64,000 bases of DNA from Shimia sp049116215. GTDB taxonomy: Bacteria; Pseudomonadota; Alphaproteobacteria; Rhodobacterales; Rhodobacteraceae. This document shows positions 17,367 to 27,193 of this stretch, one piece after another. Numbering within the stretch: the stretch's first letter is position 1; each line of letters begins with the position of its first letter. The position numbers and the translations under genes were made by a program. Under the pieces are notes generated by a model. It made no database searches. It saw nothing but the letters and a program-made list of their open reading frames with translations, and was not told the origin of the DNA. The stretch is from assembly GCF_049116215.1 (NCBI RefSeq), contig NZ_JAGDZB010000003.1:806001-870000 (forward strand), read 5' to 3'.

Positions 17367-18778
17367 TACAGAAGGCTCCCTAGATCATAGGTGCTGGCGT
17401 CACGCGGTCCGTTCGCCATGATGAATGCATCTGCCTTGTTCGGAGACGCTATCTCACGCTTGGCGAGGTCTTTTTTGCTCTCGACTTTGGACTTCCCGCG
17501 CGTGTCCACGTCCTTGCGCGGTGTGGATAGTTCGTCGATCAGATCTTCCAGGTGGTCGCAGTCGCTCGAAATCGCGATGAGCTCTTCCTCAGGGAAAGTC
17601 ATTTGCCGCTCCACCGCGTTGAAGGTGTTGCGGAACCTTGTTGCCACTTCCCACCAAGCCTGTGCTTTCAGGTTGCAGTAGAAATCTTCATTCAGTGGGG
17701 AATTGTCATCGTTGGCATCTATCCGTTGGCCTTTGTTCAAAACCTCGCCTGAAGCGTTGAACTTTCGGTATTCGATGCTTGTTCCCTCAGATTGGTTCAG
17801 AGCCTGGAAGTGCCCTCCGGCAAAAGCCCCTACCCCAATGCTGTCGTAGTCAATCTCTGCACTCATCTGGCGCGCTCTTGCATGGACGCGGGTTGCGGAC
17901 TTCAGCAATTGATCTTCGCCGGCCGCCCATTCCTCGACGCCCACTGTCAGGATACCGTAGGCCTCAACCAATGCGTTCTTGTCTTCTCCGCTGTCGGCTA
18001 CGTCAAAGCCAATCCTGCGCCGCCCTGTCGGCTTGATGCCGAGCTTCTTGTGCGCGTCGATCGCGGCCCGGATCCAGCTACGCTTGATGATGACCTGGTC
18101 ATCGTCCTCGATCGGCTCGCCGCCATAGATGTTCACGAACCCCTCAGGGTCCGTTTGCTTCTTCTTCGCAATCACACGAAGCATCGTCTTGGTCAGGAAG
18201 GGGTTTTCGTCGTAGTTGATCCGGCGCTTTATTGTGTCCCCCACAACGCCGTAGATCTCTCCCTTGATCCGCGTTGAAGGCGTTCCGGTGACAAAGGTCC
18301 GGTAAACAAAATCCGTAACCAGCTTCGGGTTGAAGATGATCCAGAACTGACTTGCTTCTCCGCGGAGCGTTGGCTCCAAAATCTCCCATTGCTCTTTGGT
18401 GAGGCCGTGGGCTTCCTCAATCCAGCAGATGTCTATCCCCTCAAGGGACTTGATCTCATCGATGTGGCGCCAGAGCCCGTAGAACAGGAATTCTGATCCG
18501 GTCCGCTTATGTCGGATGCTGTCCCGCGTGATCTCGAAGTCATCTTCCAGACCGAAGCGGGCAATCTGAATTTTGAGTAGTGTGTAAACTGACTCTGCGA
18601 TCTTGTTCTGAAACTGGCGAGCGCAGAGGAACCGCACCTTGAAGTTGGATGCCAGGAAGATAGCGAAACCGGCAGCGTCCCATGACTTCGAAGAGGATCT
18701 ACCCCCGTATAAGACCCTGTTGCGTGCCGGAGTTGTCCAAAACTCGCGCAGCGCTGGGTTAAGCGTCGGTTGCGTCAC
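17366..18778 (-). CDS. terL: Terminase large subunit, PBSX type
   Basis: A 470-residue packaging motor. The Walker A-like loop GGRSSSKSW is at 25-33, the Walker B DICWIEEAH at 116-124, and the C-terminal nuclease opens with GFDVADSGEDKNALV near residue 255. It would cut concatemeric DNA and drive it through the portal. The gene overlaps the small subunit by 20 bases. Confidence 0.93.
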   Translation of the reverse strand: MTQPTLNPALREFWTTPARNRVLYGGRSSSKSWDAAGFAIFLASNFKVRFLCARQFQNKIAESVYTLLKIQIARFGLEDDFEITRDSIRHKRTGSEFLFYGLWRHIDEIKSLEGIDICWIEEAHGLTKEQWEILEPTLRGEASQFWIIFNPKLVTDFVYRTFVTGTPSTRIKGEIYGVVGDTIKRRINYDENPFLTKTMLRVIAKKKQTDPEGFVNIYGGEPIEDDDQVIIKRSWIRAAIDAHKKLGIKPTGRRRIGFDVADSGEDKNALVEAYGILTVGVEEWAAGEDQLLKSATRVHARARQMSAEIDYDSIGVGAFAGGHFQALNQSEGTSIEYRKFNASGEVLNKGQRIDANDDNSPLNEDFYCNLKAQAWWEVATRFRNTFNAVERQMTFPEEELIAISSDCDHLEDLIDELSTPRKDVDTRGKSKVESKKDLAKREIASPNKADAFIMANGPRDASTYDLGSLL

Positions 18779-19217
18779 CAGCCGGAGCGTAGAAGTCAGA
18801 CAGGGTTCGAACGCTCAGTTCCCCACCTATTTCTTTCTTGTCGGCAAGGCCCAGATCACGCGCGATGATGTTGGGGTTCAACAACTCCGCGGCCGCGCCC
18901 TCAAACTTCTGCTGTCGGATGATCTGCTCCACACGCGTCATGACCGACGACAAATCTTTGCGGGATTTCCGCCACTCCCTCCAGGTGGACTCAGCGATAT
19001 CCAGAAAAACGCAAAGCCCCGTGATTGTCATCGCGCGCATCTTGTCCAGGCGATGAACCTTTCCTCCCACGACCTTTGCTTCTTTTAGAGGGTTTGCTGC
19101 TGCCCATTCAAAATACTCAAGGCATGCATCCCAAAGGTCGGTGTCATGTTGAAACTTGGGGTTTGGCCCGTGAGAGCTACGAGCTTCCCAGAAGCGGTTA
19201 CCTTTTGGTGCTGCCAT
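18759..19217 (-). CDS. terS: Terminase small subunit
   Basis: A 152-residue protein with an N-terminal KGNRFWEARSSHG and a helix-turn-helix-like middle (ITGLCVFLDIAESTWREWRK), as in gp3-type small terminases that recognise the pac or cos site. It is the first gene of the late operon. Its start lies back to back with the island integrase on the other strand, so the normal promoter and early-gene junction upstream seem displaced. Confidence 0.85.
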   Translation of the reverse strand: MAAPKGNRFWEARSSHGPNPKFQHDTDLWDACLEYFEWAAANPLKEAKVVGGKVHRLDKMRAMTITGLCVFLDIAESTWREWRKSRKDLSSVMTRVEQIIRQQKFEGAAAELLNPNIIARDLGLADKKEIGGELSVRTLSDFYAPAGDATDA

Positions 19218-19244
19218 GCAATGAGCCTCCCTTTGAATTGCGCT

Positions 19245-20831
19245 ATGTCGGTTTCGGAAAGGCAGATAAAAACCAGACCGAAGGAGTCTCCAAAACCGTT
19301 ACCCTACAAGTTGGGTTTTGTGCTCAACGTTACAGTTCTGCCATTAGCCGAGTGTAAGTTTGCGCTGTTAGATTGGTTCCGAGCGAAGGCAGACACGGGA
19401 ATGAAAAAAGCAAATCAGAAGCACTTACTAACTTGCCATGATAGTCTAAGGCGACTGGAACCTCGTAGCGCTCCATACTGGAACATTCTTGAGTTTTGCC
19501 GCCACATCGGCGTTCAAAGATTGAGCATCGACAAAGTCTTTTGGGTAGCAAGAGTTAGAACTTTAAGCGGCGCATACAAGCAAGCCAGGTTAGCAACAGT
19601 CGCCCCATTTCACGACGACGGAATTGACTACGATGATGCCCTGAATTTGGCACTGTGTTGGTTTCAGTCACCTGAAGTCCAGGCCATAGCTTCCGAGCCA
19701 TACGCCGCCGGGGTAAATCACCGACTTAAGTACACGAAGGAAGTTGAGCAATTTACGGTCGGTGACGCCATGGCAGGTTTTGTGGAGTGGAAACGGATCG
19801 CCGCCTCCAAAACCTATTTTGAAACAAGTCTCTCCCTCATCAATCACCATATTGTTCCGCGGCTCGGACACCTGCCTATTGAAGCGCTCTCCCAAGCAGT
19901 ATTCACACAGTTTTGCGTTGATATCCTTGAGTCTCCTCCGAACCGTGGAAGAGCAAAGACGGCACCAAAAACCGCCCTCGACAAACTAGATCATGAGCGA
20001 CTTCGCAAGCGAAAGAAAACACTCAACACGGTGATTGGCCTTCTCAAGATGGCAATAGAGATGGCCTGGGAGAACGGAGACGTGAAAGATGAGCGCGCTT
20101 GGCGCAAACTAAGGCGCGTACCTCACGCAGATTCACCGCGACAGTTCTTTCTTACCCGTGCCCAGGCCAAAAGGTTGATCTCGGCTTGCAGGCCGGATCT
20201 GGCGCTGCTGGTTCAAGGTGCCCTTTACACCGGATGTAGAGTTTCGGAACTTGCACAACTCAAGGCTCGCGACGTTGGTGGTCATGTTTTTGGCATCTAC
20301 GTCGCTCCTTTGAAAAGCTATCGCGGGCGCCATGTAATTCTACCCGACGAAGGGATGTCCTTTTTCCTTGATCAAATTGAGTGCCTTGAAGACGAAGACC
20401 TTGTGTTTCGAATGTCTTCGGGGAAACCTTGGACAGGCTGCCATAAACACTTGTTCAAAGACGCGGTCAGGCGTTCACAATTGCCAGAACCCTTTGTTTT
20501 TCATGGCCTAAGGCACACGTACGCCAGCCAATTGGTTCAAGCTGGAACACCACTTGCGATCGTTGCTAAACAGTTAGGTCACTCAAACACCGATACCGTA
20601 AGCAGAACCTATGGACACCTTTGTTGCGACTCAATTGAAACCGAGATTTCCGCCCGATTTGCCCCAATTCATAAGCGAAAACGCGACGAACGACTTCACG
20701 AATTGAGAGACACGCTGCAAGCCGCGACGGAACCCACCTGGTCTTGGCCGCAAAAAAACAGGAGCCGAGCAACTGGAGAGTTGGTTCAATTACTTAAGGC
20801 GCACGAGCACGTTGATAAAAACAGAACCTAG
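19245..20831 (+). CDS. Tyrosine recombinase / integrase of the nested island
   Basis: A protein of about 528 residues from ATG 19245; a frame to 19146 and a later ATG at 19401 are also possible and no ribosome site decides. The catalytic set is complete: Arg332 (TGCRVSEL), His420-Arg423-His424 (HGLRHTYAS), His446 (LGHSNTD) and Tyr456 (RTYGH). The N-terminal 150 residues are unlike common phage integrases; a SAM-like core-binding domain follows at about 180-250. It is unrelated to the integrase at 56554. Position suggests that it mobilised the cargo island. Confidence 0.9.
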   Translation: MSVSERQIKTRPKESPKPLPYKLGFVLNVTVLPLAECKFALLDWFRAKADTGMKKANQKHLLTCHDSLRRLEPRSAPYWNILEFCRHIGVQRLSIDKVFWVARVRTLSGAYKQARLATVAPFHDDGIDYDDALNLALCWFQSPEVQAIASEPYAAGVNHRLKYTKEVEQFTVGDAMAGFVEWKRIAASKTYFETSLSLINHHIVPRLGHLPIEALSQAVFTQFCVDILESPPNRGRAKTAPKTALDKLDHERLRKRKKTLNTVIGLLKMAIEMAWENGDVKDERAWRKLRRVPHADSPRQFFLTRAQAKRLISACRPDLALLVQGALYTGCRVSELAQLKARDVGGHVFGIYVAPLKSYRGRHVILPDEGMSFFLDQIECLEDEDLVFRMSSGKPWTGCHKHLFKDAVRRSQLPEPFVFHGLRHTYASQLVQAGTPLAIVAKQLGHSNTDTVSRTYGHLCCDSIETEISARFAPIHKRKRDERLHELRDTLQAATEPTWSWPQKNRSRATGELVQLLKAHEHVDKNRT

Positions 20832-20911
20832 TTCCTTGTTTGGCTAGTTTACCTGTAACTACCAGAAAGAGCCGCTATGCAACGTCACTCGGGGCAGCGT
20901 AGGTTGTGCGC

Positions 20912-21301
20912 ATGAATAAGCTAGCTCTCTCCCTTCTGATCATGTCCGCGCTCCCTGCACTGGCCGGGGTTCAAGTCCGCGACGCCGATACAATCGTTGT
21001 CGACGGCACTCCAGTCCGGCTCAACGGCGTTGATGCACCGGAGCTGGGAACTAAGGCTGGTCAGGACGCCAAACGGTGGATGGCGAACTACCTGCGGGGC
21101 AAAGAAGTCCGGTGCGACCTAAACGGTGAGCGCTCTTATGATCGATACATTGGTATTTGCTATGCCGATGGGGTTGATATCGGAGCCGCGGTCATCGCGG
21201 CGGGTTATGCTCTGGACTGCGCGAGGTATTCCGGCGGACGGTATCGCGAGTTTGAAACTCCTGCAGCCAAAGCGCGTTTGTCCCGCGCCAAATACTGCTG
21301 A
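20912..21301 (+). CDS. Secreted staphylococcal nuclease-like protein
   Basis: A 129-residue thermonuclease-fold protein. It begins with a signal peptide (MNKLALSLLIMSALPALAG), then the OB-fold DADTIVVDGTPVRLNGVDAPE with the Arg and Glu expected in the active site, and YDRYIGICYADG with the second Arg. It is exported and probably cuts DNA or RNA in the periplasm. The gene follows the integrase with 80 bases between and in the same direction. A GTG two codons earlier is a possible start. Confidence 0.82.
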   Translation: MNKLALSLLIMSALPALAGVQVRDADTIVVDGTPVRLNGVDAPELGTKAGQDAKRWMANYLRGKEVRCDLNGERSYDRYIGICYADGVDIGAAVIAAGYALDCARYSGGRYREFETPAAKARLSRAKYC

Positions 21302-21308
21302 TCCCCAA

Positions 21309-21344
21309 ACAAAAAAGCAGGCATCCATCGGGACAACCTGCTTT
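21309..21344 (-). terminator. Possible intrinsic terminator (leftward)
   Basis: AAAGCAGG and CCTGCTTT form an 8-bp stem. Read on the minus strand the stem is followed by a run of T, as in an intrinsic terminator. It lies just after the nuclease stop, so it may also slow rightward transcription, but in that direction there is no T run. It would stop leftward transcripts that read past the ABC gene. Confidence 0.4.
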
Positions 21345-21405
21345 CGCAAGATAGTCTCACGTTCACCTGTCTGCGTCAATCCAAGTTCGGTGTAGGACTT
21401 GGTAA

Positions 21406-21449
21406 CTCACACTCCGTTTCCCATAGAGGAACCAAAAACGGAGTGTGAG
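21406..21449. repeat. Perfect 14-bp inverted repeat with 16-base loop
   Basis: CTCACACTCCGTTT (21406-21419) and its exact complement (21436-21449) flank a 16-base loop in the 408-base gap between the nuclease and a small gene. It has no T run and so is not a standard terminator. A second, imperfect nested palindrome (GCGCCAA...TTGGCGC, 21520-21554) follows. Either could be a recombinase or regulator site. Nothing else is seen in the gap 21302-21709. Confidence 0.5.
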
Positions 21450-21709
21450 ACAAAGTGCCCACAACAATGGGAATAGCACCAAGCACCTTGTGCCTTACCG
21501 CTTAACCTGCCCCCTCTAGGCGCCAAAAGCACGTACCCGCACGTACGTTGGCGCAGGTTGGCCACAGGCCTAACTCAATTGTCGAAACCACATGAAACCC
21601 ACGGGCGCATCGTCCGTTTGGTTGTGGTCTCACGCTGGGACGGAAGGCAAAATCTCCGTTGAATTTTGACCTTCTTACAGCAACCGACATCTGAAGAAGG
21701 AAGTTCCTA

Positions 21710-21934
21710 ATGAGCATATTCCCCATGTGGCTAAGAACTCTTTTTGGCCGAAACGGATGCCGTTCCAAGGACCGGACTTTCCTCAAAAAGGGAAGGCTTC
21801 ACTGCGAGCACATTGATCACCTTTCTGAGCGGCTCTTGCGGGACGTAGGCATGACGCCGGACGTCTATTCGCCAGCCAAGAAAAGGGCGTTGAATGACTT
21901 GGAGTGGGTGCGAATTGGAATGATAAAAAGGTAA
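21710..21934 (+). CDS. Small hypothetical protein, DUF1127-like
   Basis: A 74-residue basic protein with a clear ribosome site (GAAGGAAG) before ATG. The middle HIDHLSERLLRDVGMT resembles the short helix motif of DUF1127 proteins (small RNA-binding or regulatory proteins in alphaproteobacteria). The match is short and the length is greater than usual. It converges with the ABC gene. Confidence 0.5.
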   Translation: MSIFPMWLRTLFGRNGCRSKDRTFLKKGRLHCEHIDHLSERLLRDVGMTPDVYSPAKKRALNDLEWVRIGMIKR

Positions 21935-21982
21935 AGCGCGCAGCGTCAGAGTGGGCGGATCAACTAAAGCTGCTCACTCAAA

Positions 21983-23356
21983 TCACTTGGCGACGAGCGC
22001 CAGGTTTTTAACAGTGCGCCTAATCTCAAGTAGGAGGCTGTGCTGAGAGAACTTATCCAGAAGGCTCTCGAGGTAGATGATGGTGTCTTCGTCCAGGTTT
22101 GTGTCCCATTCATCTAAGACCAAAACGTACGGTTCTTCCCACAAGGCCAATCGCACGTTGGCAATAAACCGTTCACCTGGTGAATGATTTTCATCTGGCC
22201 CTTCGAAGAACCTTGTATCCCGGTCAAGATAGACTGAACGCTGACCGACCAGGAAAGCCATTTTCGCAAATGTTGATTTACCGCGGCCATGGTCACCTGT
22301 GAGCAAATAACGCCCGGTTTTCAAGCCACCGTACTTTAGCTCTTTAAGGAACCGATTGGGGTCAACGGTTGAACCGGTGGAAACATTTGTGAGCTGCAAG
22401 CCATCCGACCAATCGTGATGGGACACGTCTATGTCAGAGGATCCTCTCAGGAAGGTAGTCAGGTTCTGCATTTTCCGCCGGACTTCGAAGAACTTCATGC
22501 TGGTTGTAGTGAGCGCATTCGCATACTCAAACAGTTGCAAGGTCTTGGGCAACAACGCTATGGCAGCTCCGATTTCCGCGTTCGACCAGGTTTGGTAGTT
22601 CTTGATATAAATTGTGAGCACAACCACGCAGCAAACGACAGGTGTCAACGCTACTGACTGTTCGAGAGCCTTGTACTGACAGCGAGTTCGACAAAAGAGC
22701 TCCAGCCGTTCAAATTGCCTCCGCCTGACGAGCTCTCCTAAAGGTCGCGACATCAAAAACAGGCTATTCCAAAGGTACTCAACGTGCTGGTTGTTGGAAA
22801 GCCGCGCTTCCTGAAGCTGATTACCAAGATTAGAGGCAGTTCTCCCGATCACAGCTATAAGCACGACCACCATGAGAAGCGCAGCAAAGACTATTGCCGT
22901 CATCTCCAAACTGAAGACCGTTGTGTAAACGGCTAAGGTCAGGGCTACATTGAGAACCGCACTTGAACTGAGCACGACAAATGAAACGAACTCATCAATC
23001 GTCGTTGGCGCTTCACCAACCATCCAGTTTTGAAACTTTGGCCTTAGAGCCTGAACATCCGAAATCTGACCCGAACGACTCATCCCAACGACCTTGTCAT
23101 AGTAGGCATGTAAGATATCGTTTTTGGCCTTTTCGCCCAAAGCTTCGGAAACAGAGCTAAGCATGTATCCGGCAAGTGCGGTGCTAAGAAAAAAGGCAAC
23201 AAACGTCAGTGCGACCTGAGCCTGTCCAGTAGCAACCAATGCCCCTGCACGAGCAACGAAGAACGTTGAAGTAGCAAATAATACCTGCTGCAAAATGATA
23301 AAGAAAACGGCAGCGGCCAGGGATCGATTAAAGTACCTCAAGATGAAGCCTTCCAC
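21983..23356 (-). CDS. Short ABC exporter-like protein (fused membrane and ATPase domains)
   Basis: A 457-residue protein, about 120 shorter than usual fused exporters. Residues 1-300 hold about five to six membrane helices. The ATPase part is reduced: Walker A GDHGRGKST near 355, a variant signature HSPGERF instead of LSGGQ, Walker B YVLVLDEWD, and a missing or altered H-loop. The start is GTG with a weak ribosome site. It may export a peptide or be an inactive or regulatory transporter. It is divergent from the Hint gene at 23617, which is a possible partner. Confidence 0.7.
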   Translation of the reverse strand: MEGFILRYFNRSLAAAVFFIILQQVLFATSTFFVARAGALVATGQAQVALTFVAFFLSTALAGYMLSSVSEALGEKAKNDILHAYYDKVVGMSRSGQISDVQALRPKFQNWMVGEAPTTIDEFVSFVVLSSSAVLNVALTLAVYTTVFSLEMTAIVFAALLMVVVLIAVIGRTASNLGNQLQEARLSNNQHVEYLWNSLFLMSRPLGELVRRRQFERLELFCRTRCQYKALEQSVALTPVVCCVVVLTIYIKNYQTWSNAEIGAAIALLPKTLQLFEYANALTTTSMKFFEVRRKMQNLTTFLRGSSDIDVSHHDWSDGLQLTNVSTGSTVDPNRFLKELKYGGLKTGRYLLTGDHGRGKSTFAKMAFLVGQRSVYLDRDTRFFEGPDENHSPGERFIANVRLALWEEPYVLVLDEWDTNLDEDTIIYLESLLDKFSQHSLLLEIRRTVKNLALVAK

Positions 23357-23474
23357 TCAAATGGATGCCGTTTGAGGGGCCAAAAATCAGTTCAATGCTG
23401 CAAGTAGCGAGTCTGAAATCGCGACTAATAGTTTGAATGCTCATTGAATTCCGCTGTCCTTCGTCAACTGGGCA

Positions 23475-23483
23475 CCCCCCCCC
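23475..23483 (+). repeat. Run of nine C upstream of a Hint gene
   Basis: A C9 homopolymer lies in the 260-base gap between the divergent ABC and Hint genes, about 134 bases before the Hint start. Such runs can vary in length by slippage and so alter promoter spacing, but no promoter is obvious here. No other feature is seen in the gap. Confidence 0.4.
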
Positions 23484-23616
23484 TTAGGTGCGACTGCGAC
23501 AGCAAGCGAGAGTACGAGCCTAACGTGCTAGTACGTACCTAGCCCCACTCCCAGAGACCCGCCAAAGGAAGCTGGAATGCAGCCTGAAAACGGCCAGCAC
23601 ATAGGGGAGCTAACTG

Positions 23617-24639
23617 GTGCCAAGCTACACAATTGAGGTGATCGGGGTTGAAGGAATACTATGGGGATCGTTCACTTCGTTAGGCGTGGTGGGGACAATC
23701 ACTTATTTCGACGACGACCACTACGGGGTTGGTGACACCAATCCCATGTCTGAAACGGGCGACATTCCCACAATTACCGGTGTCACCGGAAACCTACCCA
23801 CCGAGTGGGTGGGACAATCTTTGGCGTTCGGCTGGCAATCATCAGTCAACGACAACGATGATCCGGACATACTCGGCTTGATGATCGGTGGACCGCATAG
23901 TTGGGTCTTCGATTATGTGGTGCAATATCCTGGTGGTGAAACTCTCGTGAAAGGCCAGGAATACAAAGTCAAACTTTACGAGAACGTACCAAAAGAAGTC
24001 GCCATGTGTTTTTGCCGAGGCACTTTGATTGAAACTCGTGATGGGCACACAGCAGTTGAAGACTTGGTGGCGGGTGATCTGGTGTTAACTCAGGATCGTG
24101 GCCTACAGGCAATTCAATGGATTGGGTCATTCAAAATCGAAGCGATCGGACTTAGGAGAAACCCAAAACTCAAGCCTGTGCGCATCACGCAAGGTTCGCT
24201 TGGATTTGGTCTGCCAAATCGAGACCTGCTTGTATCCAGACAGCACCGAGTTCTCGTCTCCTCAAGGATAGCTGAGCGAACCTGCGGTTCGAGACAAGTT
24301 CTGATACCAGCAATCAAGCTGACAAGCCTTCCGGGCATCTATGTGGACGAAAGCGTAACCGAAGTTACCTACTATCATTTTCTCTTCGACCAACACGAAG
24401 TCGTGTTTTCGGAAGGCGCCCCAACTGAGAGCCTTCACACAGGCCCAGAAGCTTTGAAGTCAGTTTCTCCCGCGGCTCTTAAAGAGATCCTGACTTTGTT
24501 TCCTGAGTTGGCAAGCAAGACAAACGCTCGGAACCCCGCTCGGAGTATTCCTAACCACAAGCTCCAAAAGCAGTTGGTCACGCGGCACTTAAAAAACCAG
24601 AAACCTCTTTTGCAGATACCACCAACCCCACCGCCGTAG
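23617..24639 (+). CDS. Hint-domain protein 1
   Basis: A 340-residue protein starting at GTG with a GGGGAG ribosome site. Residues 1-130 are a Gly- and Asp-rich region. A Hint (hedgehog/intein) domain follows from Cys at about 133 (CFCRGTLIETRDG, VEDLVAGDLVLTQD) with SRQHRVLVS supplying the block-B His, and DQHEVVFSEGAPTESL near the end. The tail ends in Pro-rich TPPP. Such proteins are common and unexplained in Rhodobacteraceae; the Hint fold can self-cleave. Two more copies lie at 53873 and 54903. Confidence 0.85.
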   Translation: MPSYTIEVIGVEGILWGSFTSLGVVGTITYFDDDHYGVGDTNPMSETGDIPTITGVTGNLPTEWVGQSLAFGWQSSVNDNDDPDILGLMIGGPHSWVFDYVVQYPGGETLVKGQEYKVKLYENVPKEVAMCFCRGTLIETRDGHTAVEDLVAGDLVLTQDRGLQAIQWIGSFKIEAIGLRRNPKLKPVRITQGSLGFGLPNRDLLVSRQHRVLVSSRIAERTCGSRQVLIPAIKLTSLPGIYVDESVTEVTYYHFLFDQHEVVFSEGAPTESLHTGPEALKSVSPAALKEILTLFPELASKTNARNPARSIPNHKLQKQLVTRHLKNQKPLLQIPPTPPP

Positions 24640-24848
24640 TTGGCATACGGCCTAAGATAGGCGTACTTTTATCCGCTAGCACGAAATTAAGGTCCGAAAA
24701 TTCCACAAAGGCGCAGGAAAGACAAAACAGCCCTAGCTGTGTAATCAACTATCCAAATCCTCGAACTCCGCCTCAAGAAATACAATCTTGACACGAATCA
24801 GGTAATGCTCATCAAATTTGAGATAGCTTTTTTGATTAGGAAATTGAG

Positions 24849-27128
24849 ATGATGAACCAGGCAATTTCTGCATGTAAGACTTTTTTGTTCTTGGCCACTC
24901 TGTTGTTTGCAGCTCCAGCGGCCGCACAAAACTACGACCTCGAGGTAAAGCCGGCGTCAGGCTCAAAAATTGAAAAAGGAAAGCAGTACTGGGTTTCCAT
25001 CAAGTGTACCTCCGGAAGAAGAAAAATACTCTCGAGATCAAATAACTATACTTTCAATACGCCCAAAGCATACCTGCAAAGTATCAACTCAAAAGGCGAG
25101 TTCACCCCGTCGAGACGTGGCATTAGCGCTGCGAAATCAGCTTCGCTTTGGATTAGCATTGGGTCAGAAAACCTAGACATAACGAACGGTGTACCAAGCA
25201 TCAAAGCAGAGGATGCCGGGGCTGGGAAAGGGTTGGACTCCGTCTTCATGCCTGTGTTTATTTTTGGACTTGGCGCGGGCGCGGATTACATAAAGCAAAA
25301 CGACGCAGATTGCTCACGTGACTACATGGTCACTGGTCGAAGTTCCGAGACACTTGTAGTCAATGCAACACTTACAGCTAAATCTGGATGGGATTACGAC
25401 GAAGACGAAGATCCTGTTGGAGCCGTGCTCGAGTTTGCAGACGAGACGCTAAAGCAGGCAGGCAAGTTCATTGACGGCACTTCTTTGGTCAAAGACTTGC
25501 CTCGTTTCTTCTTCGATATCGACGAAGAAGAGGAAACTGCTGAAATCATTGAAGAAAGAGGGCAAGCAGCCCAAGGTTTCGCATCTGCTTGGGCCAAGTT
25601 GGCAAAGTCTTTAGGAGATGAAGGCTATTTTAATGAAGACATGCAACTGCGCGTCGGAACTAACATCATTGAAAACCGGTACGCGCGGATCTTTATCGAA
25701 GTGACCGAAGTCGATAGCTTCATACATTCCATGGCACCATTTACCGCGAACTTGGAAACTGACGGCAGCGCCTTCTGGCCGCTAAAACTGGACGGGAAAC
25801 CAAAATTTGATGCTCTGTTCGCTAACCGGAACGAAATAAATTTCCCCGGACGGCTAAGCCATGAACGTTTTTCCACGCTCCAATCAGAATGCGAAAAGTA
25901 TGTTCAAGGCTTAGAACGAAAAGGCTTAAGTTCAAAGGCCGATCAAGCCTATGTTTTGGCTCGAATGTTGGCCTCCGATGCGCTTACGCAGATTGCAGCA
26001 CAACGATGCTTTCATACGCTCAGCGAGTTACGTAATGAGCTGCCAGCATTGGCCAACGCGAAATACGCTCGCAAGAATTTTGTGCGGCCCAATGACATTC
26101 TTTTTTCAAACGCCAGTTACTCAAGGGTCAGTGCGCAACTCAAAATCGAGGCTGACCCTCTAGCCGTGGGAGAAGCCAAGACTACCCCGTTGGCCCAAGA
26201 AGCACAAACCGCGCTACCTGAGTTCTATAGACCATTTAACGCTGGAAAAACGCCAAATGGGTTGGATGGGACGATTCAAGTTTTGGACTCGGCCGGAGTT
26301 CTGGGCCCTGAAAAAAGTGACATCGAAAGCCCAAAGGATTTGGCTGAGGCATTTCGGAGCGCCGGTTTCAACCGAGCCAACTGCTTCTTTGTTAACAACA
26401 CTGCTAACCAATCGGCACTAGGAACAGGCTACTTTTCAGGTGACGTCGATGGAGTATTTTTGCTTCATAAACTGCCTCCTGCATCTAAGGTCAGCGGTAA
26501 CGTCTACACGCCCAAACTGGCGGTCGTAGCCCAAGTTTCGATCAATCCAGCAACCAAGAAAATTTGGCGCGTTATCACAACTGAGTTGGACTCAGCTCCA
26601 CTGTTTTCCGGAAAGAATGTTTGCGAATCCAAAAAGTCGAAATCAAGAACATTTGACGAAAACTTCACCAGCATGCTCTCAACAGCACGCGACCTTTTTG
26701 TTGTTCAAAGCAACCAACCGGAAAAAGTGGCTGAGTTTGAAGTTTCTGTAGATGATAACATTCGAATTATTGACCACAGCGGCACTGTGTTGAACAGCGC
26801 TGACGCTCTTGATCGCAACGTTGTTATGCCAAGAGAGGATGTGTTTTCGGCCATCGCTGCGGCAGGATACAATGCGTTTTCGTGCGGACTGTTAAGAGCC
26901 GCGCCTGAGGCCGGTGAATCCGATATCTACTTTGCGGGCCGGAAAGCACTCTTTGTGCTGCATAAAAACCGTTTTGAACCAATATCGGACGACGCCATCA
27001 TAGTGTTGGTTGATGCCAATGGTGCCGGTGAAATCGAACTACTGGAATTGATTTCCAGGGAAGAGCTCGCTCCAAATAAAGTTTTTAAAGGCATTGGTGG
27101 GTGCGGTGATGAGGCTGCCACAGGATGA
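24849..27128 (+). CDS. Unknown exported 759-residue protein with a duplicated domain
   Basis: I do not recognise this protein. It starts with a signal peptide (FLFLATLLFAAPAAAQ, cut near residue 26), so it should be periplasmic or secreted. An acidic stretch lies at about 180-240. Two similar segments of about 80 residues occur near 474-560 and 637-730, each with one Cys after AGF/AGY-N and each ending in an LHK motif, so an internal duplication is likely. The ribosome site AGGA fits ATG 24849. The gene at 27194 follows in the same direction after 65 bases, so the two may act together. Confidence 0.8.
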   Translation: MMNQAISACKTFLFLATLLFAAPAAAQNYDLEVKPASGSKIEKGKQYWVSIKCTSGRRKILSRSNNYTFNTPKAYLQSINSKGEFTPSRRGISAAKSASLWISIGSENLDITNGVPSIKAEDAGAGKGLDSVFMPVFIFGLGAGADYIKQNDADCSRDYMVTGRSSETLVVNATLTAKSGWDYDEDEDPVGAVLEFADETLKQAGKFIDGTSLVKDLPRFFFDIDEEEETAEIIEERGQAAQGFASAWAKLAKSLGDEGYFNEDMQLRVGTNIIENRYARIFIEVTEVDSFIHSMAPFTANLETDGSAFWPLKLDGKPKFDALFANRNEINFPGRLSHERFSTLQSECEKYVQGLERKGLSSKADQAYVLARMLASDALTQIAAQRCFHTLSELRNELPALANAKYARKNFVRPNDILFSNASYSRVSAQLKIEADPLAVGEAKTTPLAQEAQTALPEFYRPFNAGKTPNGLDGTIQVLDSAGVLGPEKSDIESPKDLAEAFRSAGFNRANCFFVNNTANQSALGTGYFSGDVDGVFLLHKLPPASKVSGNVYTPKLAVVAQVSINPATKKIWRVITTELDSAPLFSGKNVCESKKSKSRTFDENFTSMLSTARDLFVVQSNQPEKVAEFEVSVDDNIRIIDHSGTVLNSADALDRNVVMPREDVFSAIAAAGYNAFSCGLLRAAPEAGESDIYFAGRKALFVLHKNRFEPISDDAIIVLVDANGAGEIELLELISREELAPNKVFKGIGGCGDEAATG

Positions 27129-27193
27129 GCCTTGGCTCTAACTGCCCATTCGAAGCGCAAAAGCGGCAGAATTTGACGGTTTAGAAGGCAAAA

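Noticed and set aside
23617..24639. Intein in a host protein
   Set aside because: There is no C-terminal splice junction and no extein-like protein after the Hint domain, so a stand-alone Hint protein fits better.
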